Shown piece after piece: positions 1-9,619 of a stretch of DNA of 64,000 nucleotides. Source of the stretch: Gammaproteobacteria bacterium (GTDB taxonomy: Bacteria > Pseudomonadota > Gammaproteobacteria > Pseudomonadales > Azotimanducaceae); contig VXNY01000031.1 in NCBI GenBank assembly GCA_009840305.1, positions 248,001-312,000 of the forward strand, written 5' to 3'. A model generated the notes under the pieces. That model had not been told where the DNA came from. It saw only the letters and a program-made list of their open reading frames with translations, and searched no databases. A program made the position numbers and the translations under genes. Within the stretch, counting starts at the first letter, position 1. Every line of letters begins with the position of its first letter.

Positions 1-1091
1 TTGTCCCTTGTCAGGCCGCGACCAGCGATTTCTAGTGCTTTGATAACAAGATCAGCGCCACGATACCCCTCCATGGCACCAACGTCAGGTATTCTGTTAA
101 AACGTTCTTTGTACTTTTCAAACCACTGAACAGCCTCTTCGTTTTCTTCGGTATCAGGATAGATTCTGGTCATGTGACTTAGCGTGTACATTCCTTCTCC
201 AGCTCCACTTGGATGTTCCGCTACCACGTTCCCGCCTGCCGCATTACTGCCAACCCAATCGACATCTTCCCATTCAATTTTTCGCGCCGCCCCCAAGATT
301 CCTAGAGTGTCGACCACCACAGTACCCAAGAGAACAAAGTCACAACCTGCTTCTTTAAAGCGCAACACTGTCGCGGTGAATTCAGTCTCAGTTCGTTCGT
401 GGGCGGCATACTCGACAATCTCGATTTCCATTTCCTTGGTTTGATCCACCACAGCGTTGTAAACCTCCTGTCCATAATCGTTGTCTATGTACGCTACGCA
501 AGGGGCAGAATAACCTTTCTCTTCCACGAAGTACTTCACAGCGGTGCGTATCTCGTCATAGTAGATTCCCCGCGCTGTAAACATGAGCCTTCTATACGGT
601 TCGGCCATTTGGATGGATCCTGTTAGAGGGAACAAATTTGGCACACCGGCTTTAAACTGCTCTTCCATCACATTGAGATTATTCGGTGTGCCCAGAGCTA
701 ACAACATTGCAAAAATTTTGTCTCGATGAATGAGTTTATTGGCCGCACGAATTGACTCTTGTGGACTATATTGGCTATCTTCGGCGATGAACTTTATCGT
801 GCGTCCGTGCACACCACCCTCTTCGTTGGCTTCATCGAACCTCATACGAACTCCGTTTACCGATTCCGTACCGTAAATTGAAATAGGTCCAGACAGATCA
901 GTATGAGTGCCGAACACGATCTCATCATCAGAGACTCCGGTGGTTGTCAACACAATTTCTGTCTCGGAATCCGTTTTCGCATCTGTATCTAAATCAGTAT
1001 CTGGGTCTGATCCTGAATCTCGGGAGCAACCCGAAACAAGCAAAAATAGACAGACACTGCCTATACAAACAATTTTGAACAAAGTTTTCAT
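1..1091 (-). CDS. LIV-type ABC transporter substrate-binding lipoprotein (3' end cut by window edge)
   Basis: Seen: an open frame on the minus strand from ATG 1091 that runs off base 1, about 363 codons. The N-terminus is a lipoprotein signal with a hydrophobic core and lipobox LVSGC, lipidated Cys22, then a linker rich in D, S and T. The mature part has the type 1 periplasmic-binding fold of LivK-like proteins (GPISIYGTESVNGVRMRFDE, later YIDNDYGQEVYNAVVD). Known: such proteins capture branched-chain amino acids or related carboxylates and deliver them to LivHM. It is last in the livHMGF-acyl-CoA synthetase operon, 13 nt after the synthetase stop, with GGGG as a weak ribosome site. The ligand cannot be read from the sequence. 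Anchoring by a lipid is unusual for Gram-negative LivK proteins, which are normally soluble in the periplasm. Confidence 0.85.
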   Translation of the reverse strand, partial: MKTLFKIVCIGSVCLFLLVSGCSRDSGSDPDTDLDTDAKTDSETEIVLTTTGVSDDEIVFGTHTDLSGPISIYGTESVNGVRMRFDEANEEGGVHGRTIKFIAEDSQYSPQESIRAANKLIHRDKIFAMLLALGTPNNLNVMEEQFKAGVPNLFPLTGSIQMAEPYRRLMFTARGIYYDEIRTAVKYFVEEKGYSAPCVAYIDNDYGQEVYNAVVDQTKEMEIEIVEYAAHERTETEFTATVLRFKEAGCDFVLLGTVVVDTLGILGAARKIEWEDVDWVGSNAAGGNVVAEHPSGAGEGMYTLSHMTRIYPDTEENEEAVQWFEKYKERFNRIPDVGAMEGYRGADLVIKALEIAGRGLTRD

Positions 1092-1104
1092 AGATAAAAC
1101 CCCA

Positions 1105-2925
1105 TCAGGAATACATTTCTTGAATCAATGCTGAATATTTTTTGTTAACAACTTTACGTTTTAGCTTTTGAGTCGGAGTTAGCTCTTCGTCTTCGGGATC
1201 TAAAAGCTGATCAATCAGACGGAACTGTTTTATGGTCTCTACTCGTGCAAATTTGGTATTTACTCGCTCAATCTCTGTGCCGATTAGTTCAATTACTTCA
1301 GACGTATGACACAAACTAGTATAGTTAGTAAATGGGATGGCGTGCTCTTGCGCGTACAGCATCACGTTTTCCTGATCGATCATTATCAAACAAGTTAAAT
1401 ATGGGCGTTGATCTCCAACTACAACAGCATCAGTTATATATGGTGAAAATTTCAATTGATTTTCAATTTCACTTGGTGTGATGTTCTTTCCTCCAGCAGT
1501 GATAATGATGTCGTTAATCCTATCGACCACATACACAAATCCATCAGAATCTACTTTGCCAATGTCTCCAGAGTACAACCAATTTTGTCGAATAGTTTCT
1601 GCTGTTTTTTCGGGTTGATTCCAGTAGCCTTTGATGACCCCTGGACTTTGGATCAAAATCTCATTGTCTTCTGTTAGTTCAACTTGCACACCTTTGGCTG
1701 CTTTACCAACACTACCAATCCGATAGTCATTCTCAAGATTGCATGTTGCAATACCAGTACATTCTGTCTGGCCATAGAGTTCATACATCGGTTTTCCAAG
1801 AGACCAATACCATTCAATCAACTCAGGCGCGATCGGAGCTGCCGAGGTAGCCAACCATCGACTCTTGTTGATTCCTAACAGACGTTTGACGTTCCCCAAG
1901 ACTAAGAAGTCCAATAGTTGAAAGAGTATTTCAAGATACATAGGTACCGATTGAGCATTTTTTAGAAAGCGGGCACGCTTTGTTCCTATCTGCAACGCAA
2001 CACGATATGCCCAGCGACCCAACCGTGTCGCTTCCTTAATCATGATTGACACTGTGGAGTACTGTTTCTCCCACACTCTTGGTACGGCAAAGTGTATTGT
2101 GGGTTCAATCTCCGCAATGTCATGCGCGACAGTCTCTAAGCTCTCCACTAGATGTACGATTGCCCTCGACTCAATCACCAAAAATGTATACAACATACGG
2201 CCAGCAACATGGGCGAGTGGAAGAAATCCCAAAATGCGATCTTTGTCAACTACTCGGAAACAATCCTGCGTACAAGACATCATAAAAAGTACGTTTCGAT
2301 GTGTTATCATCGCACCTTTCGGGGGACCGGTCGTACCAGATGTGTACGTAAGAATCATTGTGTCTTCCAACTGCGCTTTACGAAGTTCTTCAAGCCAAAG
2401 TGTGGGATGATTTTCGCGATGAGCTTTACCCAACTCGTACACTTCGTCGATGGACAGACACATCGCATCATTGAGTTCTTCAAGTCCTTCCATGTCAAAG
2501 ACAATGATTTTCAGTAGAGTAGGTGTTCGATCGCGAATTGCTAACACCTTATCTAGCTGTTCGTCATCCTCGGCGAAATAGAACTTTGTTCCGCTGTCTT
2601 TGATCAAATACTCAACTTGATTCGAGGCGTCTGTAGGATACACACCATTACAAATACCACCCATGCAAATTGTGGCAAGATCTGTAAATAACCATTCTTT
2701 GTTGATTTCGGAAGCGATCGAAACGATATCTCCGCGTTCCAAACCTAGCGCTTTTAATCCATATCCAATTAATTGCGCAAACTCTCCCCAGTCAGCCCAA
2801 GTGTATTCGTTCCAAATACCAAAATCTTTCTCTCGAATACAAACCTTCTCTGGATTGGTATCAACCCGATGTTGAAAAACCCTACCGACCGAGTCGAAAG
2901 AATCAAATGTGCGCTCGCCACTCAT
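1105..2925 (-). CDS. Long-chain acyl-CoA synthetase (AMP-forming)
   Basis: An ANL-superfamily adenylating enzyme of about 606 residues. The P-loop TYTSGTTGPPKG lies near residues 193-204, followed by YGQTECTG (A5 motif) and YSGDIGKVDSDGFVYVVDR, with the A10 region near the C-terminus (TPTQKLKRK). Known: this family converts a fatty or other carboxylic acid, ATP and CoA to acyl-CoA, AMP and PPi in the cytoplasm. Start: ATG 2925 overlaps the livF stop as ATGA, pointing to coupled translation. A TTG at 2931 is in frame but less likely. The gene sits inside a LIV-type transporter operon, so I infer that imported acid is activated on entry. The subfamily resembles the FadD15/FAA1-like long-chain group, but chain length is not proven. 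Confidence 0.9.
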   Translation of the reverse strand: MSGERTFDSFDSVGRVFQHRVDTNPEKVCIREKDFGIWNEYTWADWGEFAQLIGYGLKALGLERGDIVSIASEINKEWLFTDLATICMGGICNGVYPTDASNQVEYLIKDSGTKFYFAEDDEQLDKVLAIRDRTPTLLKIIVFDMEGLEELNDAMCLSIDEVYELGKAHRENHPTLWLEELRKAQLEDTMILTYTSGTTGPPKGAMITHRNVLFMMSCTQDCFRVVDKDRILGFLPLAHVAGRMLYTFLVIESRAIVHLVESLETVAHDIAEIEPTIHFAVPRVWEKQYSTVSIMIKEATRLGRWAYRVALQIGTKRARFLKNAQSVPMYLEILFQLLDFLVLGNVKRLLGINKSRWLATSAAPIAPELIEWYWSLGKPMYELYGQTECTGIATCNLENDYRIGSVGKAAKGVQVELTEDNEILIQSPGVIKGYWNQPEKTAETIRQNWLYSGDIGKVDSDGFVYVVDRINDIIITAGGKNITPSEIENQLKFSPYITDAVVVGDQRPYLTCLIMIDQENVMLYAQEHAIPFTNYTSLCHTSEVIELIGTEIERVNTKFARVETIKQFRLIDQLLDPEDEELTPTQKLKRKVVNKKYSALIQEMYS

Positions 2926-3692
2926 CGCCAAGTTTTACGTTGCTTCCATCGACGCTTACCTCGAACACTACTTGCTTTTTTTCCTAAATAGAACTCTTGA
3001 ACATCTGCGGCTTTGGACAGTCGAGAAGTGGAATCTTCCATGACAACCCGACCGTTCTCCAAAATGTAGCCAAAATGAGCAATTTCTAGTGCCATTTGAG
3101 CGTTTTGTTCGACCAGCAAAATGGTAACCCCTTGATCCTGGTTAATAGACTCTATTATTTCTGCTGTAGCACGCACCAACTTTGGCGATAGACCAAGAGA
3201 AGGTTCATCAAGAAGCATTAGCTTCGGACGAAGCATGAGAGCTCTTCCGATGGCGAGCATTTGTTGTTGTCCCCCAGAAAGAAAACCAGCCGCGAGTTTT
3301 CTATGGTCTTTCAATAAAGGAAAATACTCGAATATTTCCTCAAGATCCGATTTGAACATCGAACTCTTACGCGTAAAGGCACCCATTTTCAAATTTTCTT
3401 CTGTGGAGAGAAACGGAAAGACTTCACGCCCTTCAGGCACGTGTGCGATGCCTAGTCGTGAAACTCGATCAGGATCACTTCCGGTGATGTCGATCCCTGC
3501 GAAACGCACACTACCCTTTTCAGGAGCCATAGCTCCACAGATTGTCTTCAACACGGTGGTCTTTCCAGCTCCATTTGCACCTAAGATGGTGACGATTGAA
3601 CCACCTTGGATTTCAAGCGACACTCCTCGAATCCCAGCAATTAACCCGTAATAGGTTTCAACATTTTTGACCTCCAATAACGGTTCTGCCAC
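2922..3692 (-). CDS. livF: Branched-chain amino acid-type ABC transporter ATPase LivF
   Basis: 256-residue ABC ATPase. Walker A GANGAGKTT lies at residues 38-46, the signature is LSGGQQQ, and Walker B LMLLDEPSLGLSP is followed by the switch-region His-containing segment. The length is close to the usual 235 residues, with a basic C-terminal extension (KRRWKQRKTWR). GTG start at 3692, two bases after the livG stop, with AGGAA as ribosome site at the end of livG. Known: LivF pairs with LivG to energise import through LivHM at the inner membrane. Its stop overlaps the acyl-CoA synthetase start. Confidence 0.95.
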   Translation of the reverse strand: MAEPLLEVKNVETYYGLIAGIRGVSLEIQGGSIVTILGANGAGKTTVLKTICGAMAPEKGSVRFAGIDITGSDPDRVSRLGIAHVPEGREVFPFLSTEENLKMGAFTRKSSMFKSDLEEIFEYFPLLKDHRKLAAGFLSGGQQQMLAIGRALMLRPKLMLLDEPSLGLSPKLVRATAEIIESINQDQGVTILLVEQNAQMALEIAHFGYILENGRVVMEDSTSRLSKAADVQEFYLGKKASSVRGKRRWKQRKTWR

Positions 3693-3694
3693 GG

Positions 3695-4447
3695 TCAGGT
3701 TCCTAGATATGCACTTATAACGTCCGGGTGATCTTTGACTTTCATTGGACTACCCAATGCTATTGACCGGCCACTTGCAAGCGCTAATACTCGGTTCGAC
3801 AGCTGACCGATCAAGTTCATGTCGTGTTCGACCATCAGAATGGTGATACCCACCTCTTTATTGATATCTTCGATCCAATATGAAAGATCTTCCGATTCTT
3901 CGGGATTTAACCCCGAAGAAGGTTCATCCAACAGTAGCAACTTTGGTCTAAGACATAGAGCTCTAGCCAGTTCAACCAGCTTACGAACTCCAAAGGGTAA
4001 AGCATGGATGTATTGCTCTCGGTAGCGTTGCAGATGAAGTAAATCGACAATGTCTTCCACCTCTTTTCTAAATTGCACTTCCTGTCGACGGACTCGAGGT
4101 AAGAATAGCAGGTCAGAGATTACATTGGTCTTACGATGAATGTAGTGGGCAATGAGTAAGTTTTGTAGAACTGTTTCTCTTTCGAATAGTTCAATATTCT
4201 GAAACGTGCGCGCAATCCCAAACCGCGCAATCTCGTGTGGAGACACGCGAGTGATGTCTTGACCATCGAACCGTATTGTCCCTGCATCGACATCATAAAA
4301 CCGACTAATCAGATTCAGTAGTGTAGTCTTACCGGCACCGTTTGGACCCATGATGCTAAAAATCTCGCCTTCTGCGACCGAAAAAGACACTTTGTCGACC
4401 GCGGTGACACCACCAAAGTTTTTTGATAACTCGGAAACTTCAAACAT
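3695..4447 (-). CDS. livG: Branched-chain amino acid-type ABC transporter ATPase LivG
   Basis: 250-residue ABC ATPase with Walker A GPNGAGKT near residues 34-41 and Walker B LLLLDEPSSGLNPEE. The signature is the LivG variant LPFGVRK in place of LSGGQ, which separates it from LivF. ATG 4447 starts three bases after the livM stop. Known: the LivG/LivF heterodimer hydrolyses ATP to drive uptake. Nothing unusual in length or motifs. Confidence 0.95.
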   Translation of the reverse strand: MFEVSELSKNFGGVTAVDKVSFSVAEGEIFSIMGPNGAGKTTLLNLISRFYDVDAGTIRFDGQDITRVSPHEIARFGIARTFQNIELFERETVLQNLLIAHYIHRKTNVISDLLFLPRVRRQEVQFRKEVEDIVDLLHLQRYREQYIHALPFGVRKLVELARALCLRPKLLLLDEPSSGLNPEESEDLSYWIEDINKEVGITILMVEHDMNLIGQLSNRVLALASGRSIALGSPMKVKDHPDVISAYLGT

Positions 4448-4450
4448 AGC

Positions 4451-5524
4451 TCAGTGCACCCGTTCCGTCCGTAAAAACGACCTTTGTCGTCGAAGCGTTT
4501 TATTTCGATATAGTGGAAACTGACCAAAAAACAGTCTGATTTTTTTCCATCGGCCACTAATTCCACGCGGTTCGAAGATTAAGAACAAGATCAGTAACAG
4601 TCCAAACGTAAAAGGTTCTAATCCGGGTAAGTTGCCTATAGCGTCCGGTAACCAATCTCGCAAAGTTGCAATCCCGTCCGGTAGAAGAGTCATGAAAATC
4701 GCCCCGAAAATAACCCCCGACATCGAACCGAGACCACCGATGATCACCAACATGAGCAGTTTAATTGAGGTGATCATGGAGAACGAATCTGGGAATAAGT
4801 AATGCCATTGGTAAGCGAGTAGAGTACCCGCAAGACCTGTGAGCGCGGCCGATACTGCGAACGCGAGTGCTTTGGTCTGAATGAGATTGATTCCCGTTGC
4901 TTGAGCAGAAATTTCCGAATCACGTACCGCGATGAAGGCCCGACCTGTCGGTGCACGAAGCAAATTTATCACACAGAGCATGACGACCAATAGAACAACC
5001 AAACATACATAGTAATATGAGGTTGAGTTAAGCTCCCATCCGAACAGTTCTGGTGGTGCAACTCTGAACCCTGCATTTCCTCCCGTCACCGAACTCCAAT
5101 TTTTTACAATTTTTTCAACGATCATCGCAAACGCTAACGTAGCGATGGCAAGGTAGATTCCTGTCATACGCAACGCTGCAATGCTGACGACTACCCCCAA
5201 CGCGCCACAGAAAAGCATAGCAAGCGGAATAGACACAAAGGGAGGTACACCCAAATCTAGGAATATAGCGTGGGTATATGCGCCTACGCTCAAGAATGCA
5301 GCGTGTCCCAGACTAATCAGACCAGTGTAACCTACGAGAATCATTAATCCCGCACCGGCAATACTCCATAGAAATACAAGAGTGAGTTGGGACTCCACAT
5401 ACTTACCGGTAAATATCGGTACGCACAGAACGAAAATTATTAGTGCCGCATACCAACCTAATTGAACTTTATCGCGAAAGAGGTCCACATCTCTGTGATA
5501 ATCCGTTTTGAGGACAAAACGCAT
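4451..5524 (-). CDS. livM: Branched-chain amino acid-type ABC transporter permease LivM
   Basis: 357-residue inner-membrane permease with multiple hydrophobic segments and the family regions GYTGLISLGHAAFLSVGAY and VIIGGLGSMSGVIFGAIF. The C-terminus is basic and cytoplasmic. ATG 5524 shares a base with the livH stop (TAATG), so translation is probably coupled. Known: LivM and LivH form the transmembrane channel of HAAT-family importers. Substrate specificity is set mainly by the binding protein, here the lipoprotein at the operon end. Confidence 0.95.
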   Translation of the reverse strand: MRFVLKTDYHRDVDLFRDKVQLGWYAALIIFVLCVPIFTGKYVESQLTLVFLWSIAGAGLMILVGYTGLISLGHAAFLSVGAYTHAIFLDLGVPPFVSIPLAMLFCGALGVVVSIAALRMTGIYLAIATLAFAMIVEKIVKNWSSVTGGNAGFRVAPPELFGWELNSTSYYYVCLVVLLVVMLCVINLLRAPTGRAFIAVRDSEISAQATGINLIQTKALAFAVSAALTGLAGTLLAYQWHYLFPDSFSMITSIKLLMLVIIGGLGSMSGVIFGAIFMTLLPDGIATLRDWLPDAIGNLPGLEPFTFGLLLILFLIFEPRGISGRWKKIRLFFGQFPLYRNKTLRRQRSFLRTERVH

Positions 5525-6411
5525 TAGACTTTCTTCCTCTGCATCGATGCAAAGATGCCGCTAGGACGTACTATTAACATCACTAGCAATAAGACATACA
5601 CGCTTGTGTCACTGACACTAAACCCTACTCTTCCGTCGATCCCATATTTCGTGAAAATCTCGACGAGACCGATCACTAAACCTCCAATCATCGCCCCAGG
5701 AAGACTGCCGAATCCGCCTACTATAGCGGCAGCAAAAGCTTTTATCCCCAAAACCAAACCTACCTCAGGGTACGCCGATTTGAGTGGAAGTAGCAGGACT
5801 CCGGCGATTGCCGCAAGCGCAGCCGCAAGCGCCCAACTCGCAGCTACGACACGCTTGACAGGGATGCCAACGTAGTATGCGGCAAGCTGATTCTGCGATG
5901 CTGCTTGCATCGCGACGCCAAAACGCGTGTATCTGAAGAACAAGAAAGTTAGACCGCACAACACAACCGTTGCTGCAACAACTACTACATCTGCGACTGG
6001 AAATACAACTGCGCCGAATTGAAGAGATTGATCTGTATAAGGTGTCACGATGCTACGAGGATTATGTCCCCAAATCATGCCCACAACCGACCTCAAAACA
6101 AAGCCCAATCCAATAGTCACCATGAGAATAGCGAAGGGAGATTCGCCAATCATTCGGCGCAACAACACTCGTTCCAGAACGAGTCCTACGACCGCCATCG
6201 CCAGAATTGCAACAATAATCGCTAAGAAATAATTCCAGTTCAAGTAGTTGATCAGAGTGATCGTAAAGAATGCGCCCAACATCATGATGTCACCCTGAGC
6301 AAAGTTCACCATTTCGGTAGCTTTGTAAATCAATACAAAACCGATGGCAACGAGTCCGTAGACGCAGCCTTGCGCGATACCACTTATTAATAACTGAAAA
6401 AAAGTTTCCAC
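5524..6411 (-). CDS. livH: Branched-chain amino acid-type ABC transporter permease LivH
   Basis: 295-residue inner-membrane permease, first gene of the operon. It has the characteristic GLVAIGFVLIYKATEMVNFA region and FAAAIVGGFGSLPGAMIGG in the C-terminal half. The start is GTG 6411, with no good Shine-Dalgarno sequence visible. About 135 bases separate it from the next gene upstream, which is also on the minus strand, so the liv promoter should lie there. A TTTACA hexamer occurs in that gap but its -10 partner is poor. Confidence 0.95.
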   Translation of the reverse strand: METFFQLLISGIAQGCVYGLVAIGFVLIYKATEMVNFAQGDIMMLGAFFTITLINYLNWNYFLAIIVAILAMAVVGLVLERVLLRRMIGESPFAILMVTIGLGFVLRSVVGMIWGHNPRSIVTPYTDQSLQFGAVVFPVADVVVVAATVVLCGLTFLFFRYTRFGVAMQAASQNQLAAYYVGIPVKRVVAASWALAAALAAIAGVLLLPLKSAYPEVGLVLGIKAFAAAIVGGFGSLPGAMIGGLVIGLVEIFTKYGIDGRVGFSVSDTSVYVLLLVMLIVRPSGIFASMQRKKV

Positions 6412-6546
6412 GTATTCGATCGAAGATTAATGGTTGATCTTGTTCACGTCCTCAACTTTCGAGACGGTCCTATCTACAGGCACATCACTTGCATTGTAAA
6501 GACTCTAAACGTTGTACTACGCAGATAGAAACTCCGTCCTTCAAGT

Positions 6547-7737
6547 CTAGCAAGCACGAGTTCGAATCATCCCATAAATTGCCCGCTTGTGCTCGTGAAA
6601 GAATGGCAGCCAATAACCCGGAAGTCTTTGAGTAAATAAAAGCACACCAATGTTTGCTCGAGGAGCGATCCAAGAATGAGTACCAGCAATCCCGCCCCAG
6701 TAGTATTCACCAATTGCTTCCGTCGGTTCTCGGGCGGCTGGTTTTTGCTTGAGTGCAAACCCAAGCCCAAAGACGGTATTCGGCATCTCCCATTGTCGAA
6801 ATTCCACCACATTACCCGCAGGTAGCTGATTCGTTCGCATGAGCGCGAGGGTTTCACTTTGCAACAGTCGGACTCCGTTATAACTACCATCAGCGATCAG
6901 CATTTGCCAGAACTTCCGGTAGTCGGATATGGTTCCGAGCAATCCTCCTCCACCAGATTCCAATGCACGAGGACGAAAGTAATCGCCCGAAATTTCCGAT
7001 GCTACAGAGAGTCCTGGTTGGTAGGGATTCTCTGGATCTGCACCGTCATATAAAACGCAAAGTTGTTCACGTTGTTGTTCGGACAAATAGAAGCTGGTAC
7101 TAGTCATGCCGAGTGGAGAGAAAATTCGAGACGCTAGGAATTCGCCGAAGGTCTGTCCAGACCAAATTTCAATCAATCGCCCAAGTACGTCTGTCGCTAT
7201 GCTATAGTGAAACTTACGCCCCGGTTGATACAACATCGGGATGGCTGTCAATGCGTCGACGAGTTCCTCTAAATCGTTTCCTGGGTGCAGTATGCGCTTA
7301 GACCTATACAGAGGGTCAATTGGCGTGTCCATGAAGATACCATATGAGAAACCTGCGGTATGCGACAGAAGCTGCCTTACCGTAATTTGAGACTCTAACG
7401 GCTCTGTGTCGTGGACGCTAGTTGCATCTTCTTGAAGTACACGAAGATTAGCTAGTTTCGGGATGTACCGGGCTGCTTCGTCGTCAAGTTTAAATGCTCC
7501 TTCTTCAAGGAGAATCATGGCTGCGACTGATGTGATTAACTTGGTATTGGAGAATAACCGATAAATTGAGTCTCCACAGATTAGTTTCTCCGTCTCGCGA
7601 TTTTGATAACCAGTGAAGTACTCATCGATAACTGTTGATCCACCAAAAACCACCGATGCTGCCGAGGGAATGAGATCCAGTTGTACCCATCGGTCCAAAG
7701 AGGCATGTATTGACTCAAACTGAGATTTGTCCAGCAT
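6547..7737 (-). CDS. Beta-lactamase-fold serine hydrolase (class C / EstB-like)
   Basis: 396 residues from ATG 7737. I chose this ATG over one at 7746 because AGGA lies 8 bases before it, while the upstream ATG directly abuts AGG. The SxxK nucleophile motif is S63-N-T-K66, inside a segment typical of the family (LFSNTKLITSVAAMILLEEG). The Tyr motif is probably in FHYSIATDVLGRLIE, and the third motif lies around GGIAGTHSW. No signal peptide is seen. Known: the family includes esterases, D-aminopeptidases and class C beta-lactamases, and the substrate cannot be told from sequence. It has no obvious operon partner. Confidence 0.85.
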   Translation of the reverse strand: MLDKSQFESIHASLDRWVQLDLIPSAASVVFGGSTVIDEYFTGYQNRETEKLICGDSIYRLFSNTKLITSVAAMILLEEGAFKLDDEAARYIPKLANLRVLQEDATSVHDTEPLESQITVRQLLSHTAGFSYGIFMDTPIDPLYRSKRILHPGNDLEELVDALTAIPMLYQPGRKFHYSIATDVLGRLIEIWSGQTFGEFLASRIFSPLGMTSTSFYLSEQQREQLCVLYDGADPENPYQPGLSVASEISGDYFRPRALESGGGGLLGTISDYRKFWQMLIADGSYNGVRLLQSETLALMRTNQLPAGNVVEFRQWEMPNTVFGLGFALKQKPAAREPTEAIGEYYWGGIAGTHSWIAPRANIGVLLFTQRLPGYWLPFFHEHKRAIYGMIRTRAC

Positions 7738-7921
7738 TGAATTCATCCTACGATTTGAAAAGGCGACATCGGGAAAATATTTTGGCCACCCTTCCTAGTT
7801 CGTTTCAATTAAACTCTATTCTCAATGAGTACGAAGCAGAACACCCGAGAACCTAAATTGATACTCGAAGGACCTGTTCAAACAATTCAAGAGTGCTCTT
7901 AAACTCGACAGATTCAAGCTA

Positions 7922-9091
7922 TCATTCGGTGGTAGCGATCTTGAGAAATTCGGAAAGACCAAGCACTTCGACGTTTTTTTGCATAGTGAACGCGCGCTGG
8001 TGCATACATACTACAAATCTTCTTCTAGCGTTTAACAAATCGATAGAGGAATAGAAGCCTCTAGACGGAGGACGCGACATCGATCGTTTGATCTCAATAG
8101 CCCAAAGGTCACCCGTTCGATGCCACTCAAGAACTAAGTCTATTTCAGCTTCGTCTGCTGTCCGATAAAACAACGGCGTAGCGCGACCTTCGATCACACC
8201 ACAAATCTGTTCAATAACAAAACCCTCCCAACTGAATCCGCAAACTGGATGTCGCAGTAATTCGTCAATTGACCGTAGATTAAGCAAGGAATGGAGTAAT
8301 CCTGAGTCTCTGATGTAAACTTTTGGAGTCTTTACTAAGCGTTTTCCAAGGTTTGCTTGAAAAGGATTCAATTTTCGAACAACTAGCATATCCGTGAGAA
8401 ACCCAACATGTTTACTAACGGTCGGCGAGGTGACTTCTAACGAAGTAGCTAGCCGAGAAGAATTGAGCATAGTTCCTTGATTGTGCGCTAGCATTGTCCA
8501 AAGTCGAGTGAGCAATTCTGTGGGTACTCGGGGGTTAAACTGTAGTACGTCCCTTTCAACGTAAGTGCGGACGAAATTCTTTCGCCACACGTGACTGTCC
8601 TCTTCGTTATCGGCTAGAAAACTTAAAGGAAAGCCTCCAGACAACCAAAGTTTATTAGTTTGATTTTCCCCTACCTCTGCAACACTTAGCGGGTTCAGGT
8701 TGACAAATTCAATCCGCCCGGCCAAAGTTTCGCTACTTTGTTTGAGCAGGTCAACGGACGCGGATCCCAATATAAGAAATCTACCGGTACGAATACCCTT
8801 CCTACGCCCTTCATCAATCAGTACGCGCAGTACTGAAAACAACTCGGGCTCACGGTGAATTTCGTCAATCACAACGAGCTTGTGTTCAAACTGACGTAAG
8901 AAGAACAAGGGATGTTCTAAGCTTTGTCGGTCTTCTGGATTTTCGAGGTCTAGGTAATAGTGATCACAACTGTGTGCGAAGTGGAGTGCTAATGTGGTTT
9001 TGCCAACCTGACGCGCACCTAGAAGAACGACTGCTGCTTGTCGTTTTACCGCGACATTGATCTGTTCAATGCATTGTCTGTGAATATACAC
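7922..9091 (-). CDS. AAA+ ATPase with DUF4143 C-terminal domain
   Basis: 389 residues. Walker A GARQVGKT lies at 25-32, Walker B LVVIDEIH at 72-79, and a sensor-like LILGSAS near 107. The middle has a winged-helix-like segment (LATSLEVTSPTVSKHVGFL). The C-terminal DUF4143 part ends in a PD-(D/E)XK-like arrangement (AEIDLVLE then AIEIKR). Known: AAA_14/DUF4143 proteins are widespread in bacteria and archaea and their function is unproven. Start GTG 9091 lies inside an imperfect inverted repeat, which could be an operator. The gene stands alone and is flanked by AT-rich gaps. A second, divergent relative lies at 11874-13199. Confidence 0.85.
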   Translation of the reverse strand: MYIHRQCIEQINVAVKRQAAVVLLGARQVGKTTLALHFAHSCDHYYLDLENPEDRQSLEHPLFFLRQFEHKLVVIDEIHREPELFSVLRVLIDEGRRKGIRTGRFLILGSASVDLLKQSSETLAGRIEFVNLNPLSVAEVGENQTNKLWLSGGFPLSFLADNEEDSHVWRKNFVRTYVERDVLQFNPRVPTELLTRLWTMLAHNQGTMLNSSRLATSLEVTSPTVSKHVGFLTDMLVVRKLNPFQANLGKRLVKTPKVYIRDSGLLHSLLNLRSIDELLRHPVCGFSWEGFVIEQICGVIEGRATPLFYRTADEAEIDLVLEWHRTGDLWAIEIKRSMSRPPSRGFYSSIDLLNARRRFVVCMHQRAFTMQKNVEVLGLSEFLKIATTE

Positions 9092-9127
9092 CGTAAATTT
9101 AAATGTATGTTTTATATATACGGTATA
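9085..9127 (-). promoter_or_regulatory. AT-rich imperfect inverted repeat over the DUF4143 gene start
   Basis: Seen on the plus strand: TATACACCGTA at 9085-9095 and TACGGTATA at 9119-9127. Their arms CCGTA/TACGG and TATA are inverted around a very AT-rich spacer. The left arm contains the GTG start codon of the ATPase gene. Inferred: possible operator or promoter. No binding protein is known from the sequence. Confidence 0.3.
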
Positions 9128-9619
9128 TTATAAAGCTTTTAGACCGAGTGTTAGTAGCTCGTGTGCTCTAGAAAGGCAAACCTGGTTACAACAATTTTGT
9201 CCGATGAGTACGACTTAAGTGTCGAAACAGAGACTCGATGCATATTACTGAGTTTTGTCTAATTAGTGATTACACCGTTTAGCAACCCTATTTCAGATCT
9301 ATATAAGTGTTGTCCTCAGTTTATAATTGTTACCAACCATGTGCTGAGCCTAATAGTCACGAGAGGTACTCGGAATCACTATCGATAAAGTTTTGTCGGT
9401 GACGCCGCCAAATTAATCTGCTTTCATTAATTGACTTGAGCGTTTCGGTGAACCGAAAACACAACTGAAGTGCTCATACTTCGCTTTGCGAAGCTTCAAA
9501 TTCGGTACCAGTTTACCCGTATCATTCCATTTCAACTGACGAAAATAGCTAACACGTAGCAAGTCTTAAAGACTAAAAACTCTACAAATTCACATCACTA
9601 ATTCACAGGAGATGCAGCG
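9092..9619. other. Gene-poor interval between divergent genes
   Basis: About 530 bases between the divergently transcribed DUF4143 ATPase and the helical-repeat protein. I see no ORF with coding character. It holds the inverted repeat at the ATPase start and two short perfect hairpins near 9443-9493. No RNA gene could be recognised. Confidence 0.5.
9443..9493. repeat. Two short perfect stem-loops
   Basis: The first, 9443-9458, is TTTCGG-TGAA-CCGAAA. The second, 9479-9493, is CTTCGC-TTT-GCGAAG. Neither is followed by a T run on either strand, so they are not good intrinsic terminators. They lie 125-180 bases upstream of the helical-repeat gene start. Function unknown. Confidence 0.35.

Noticed and set aside
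9443..9493. Paired hairpins as intrinsic terminators
   Set aside because: Stems are short and no T run follows on either strand.
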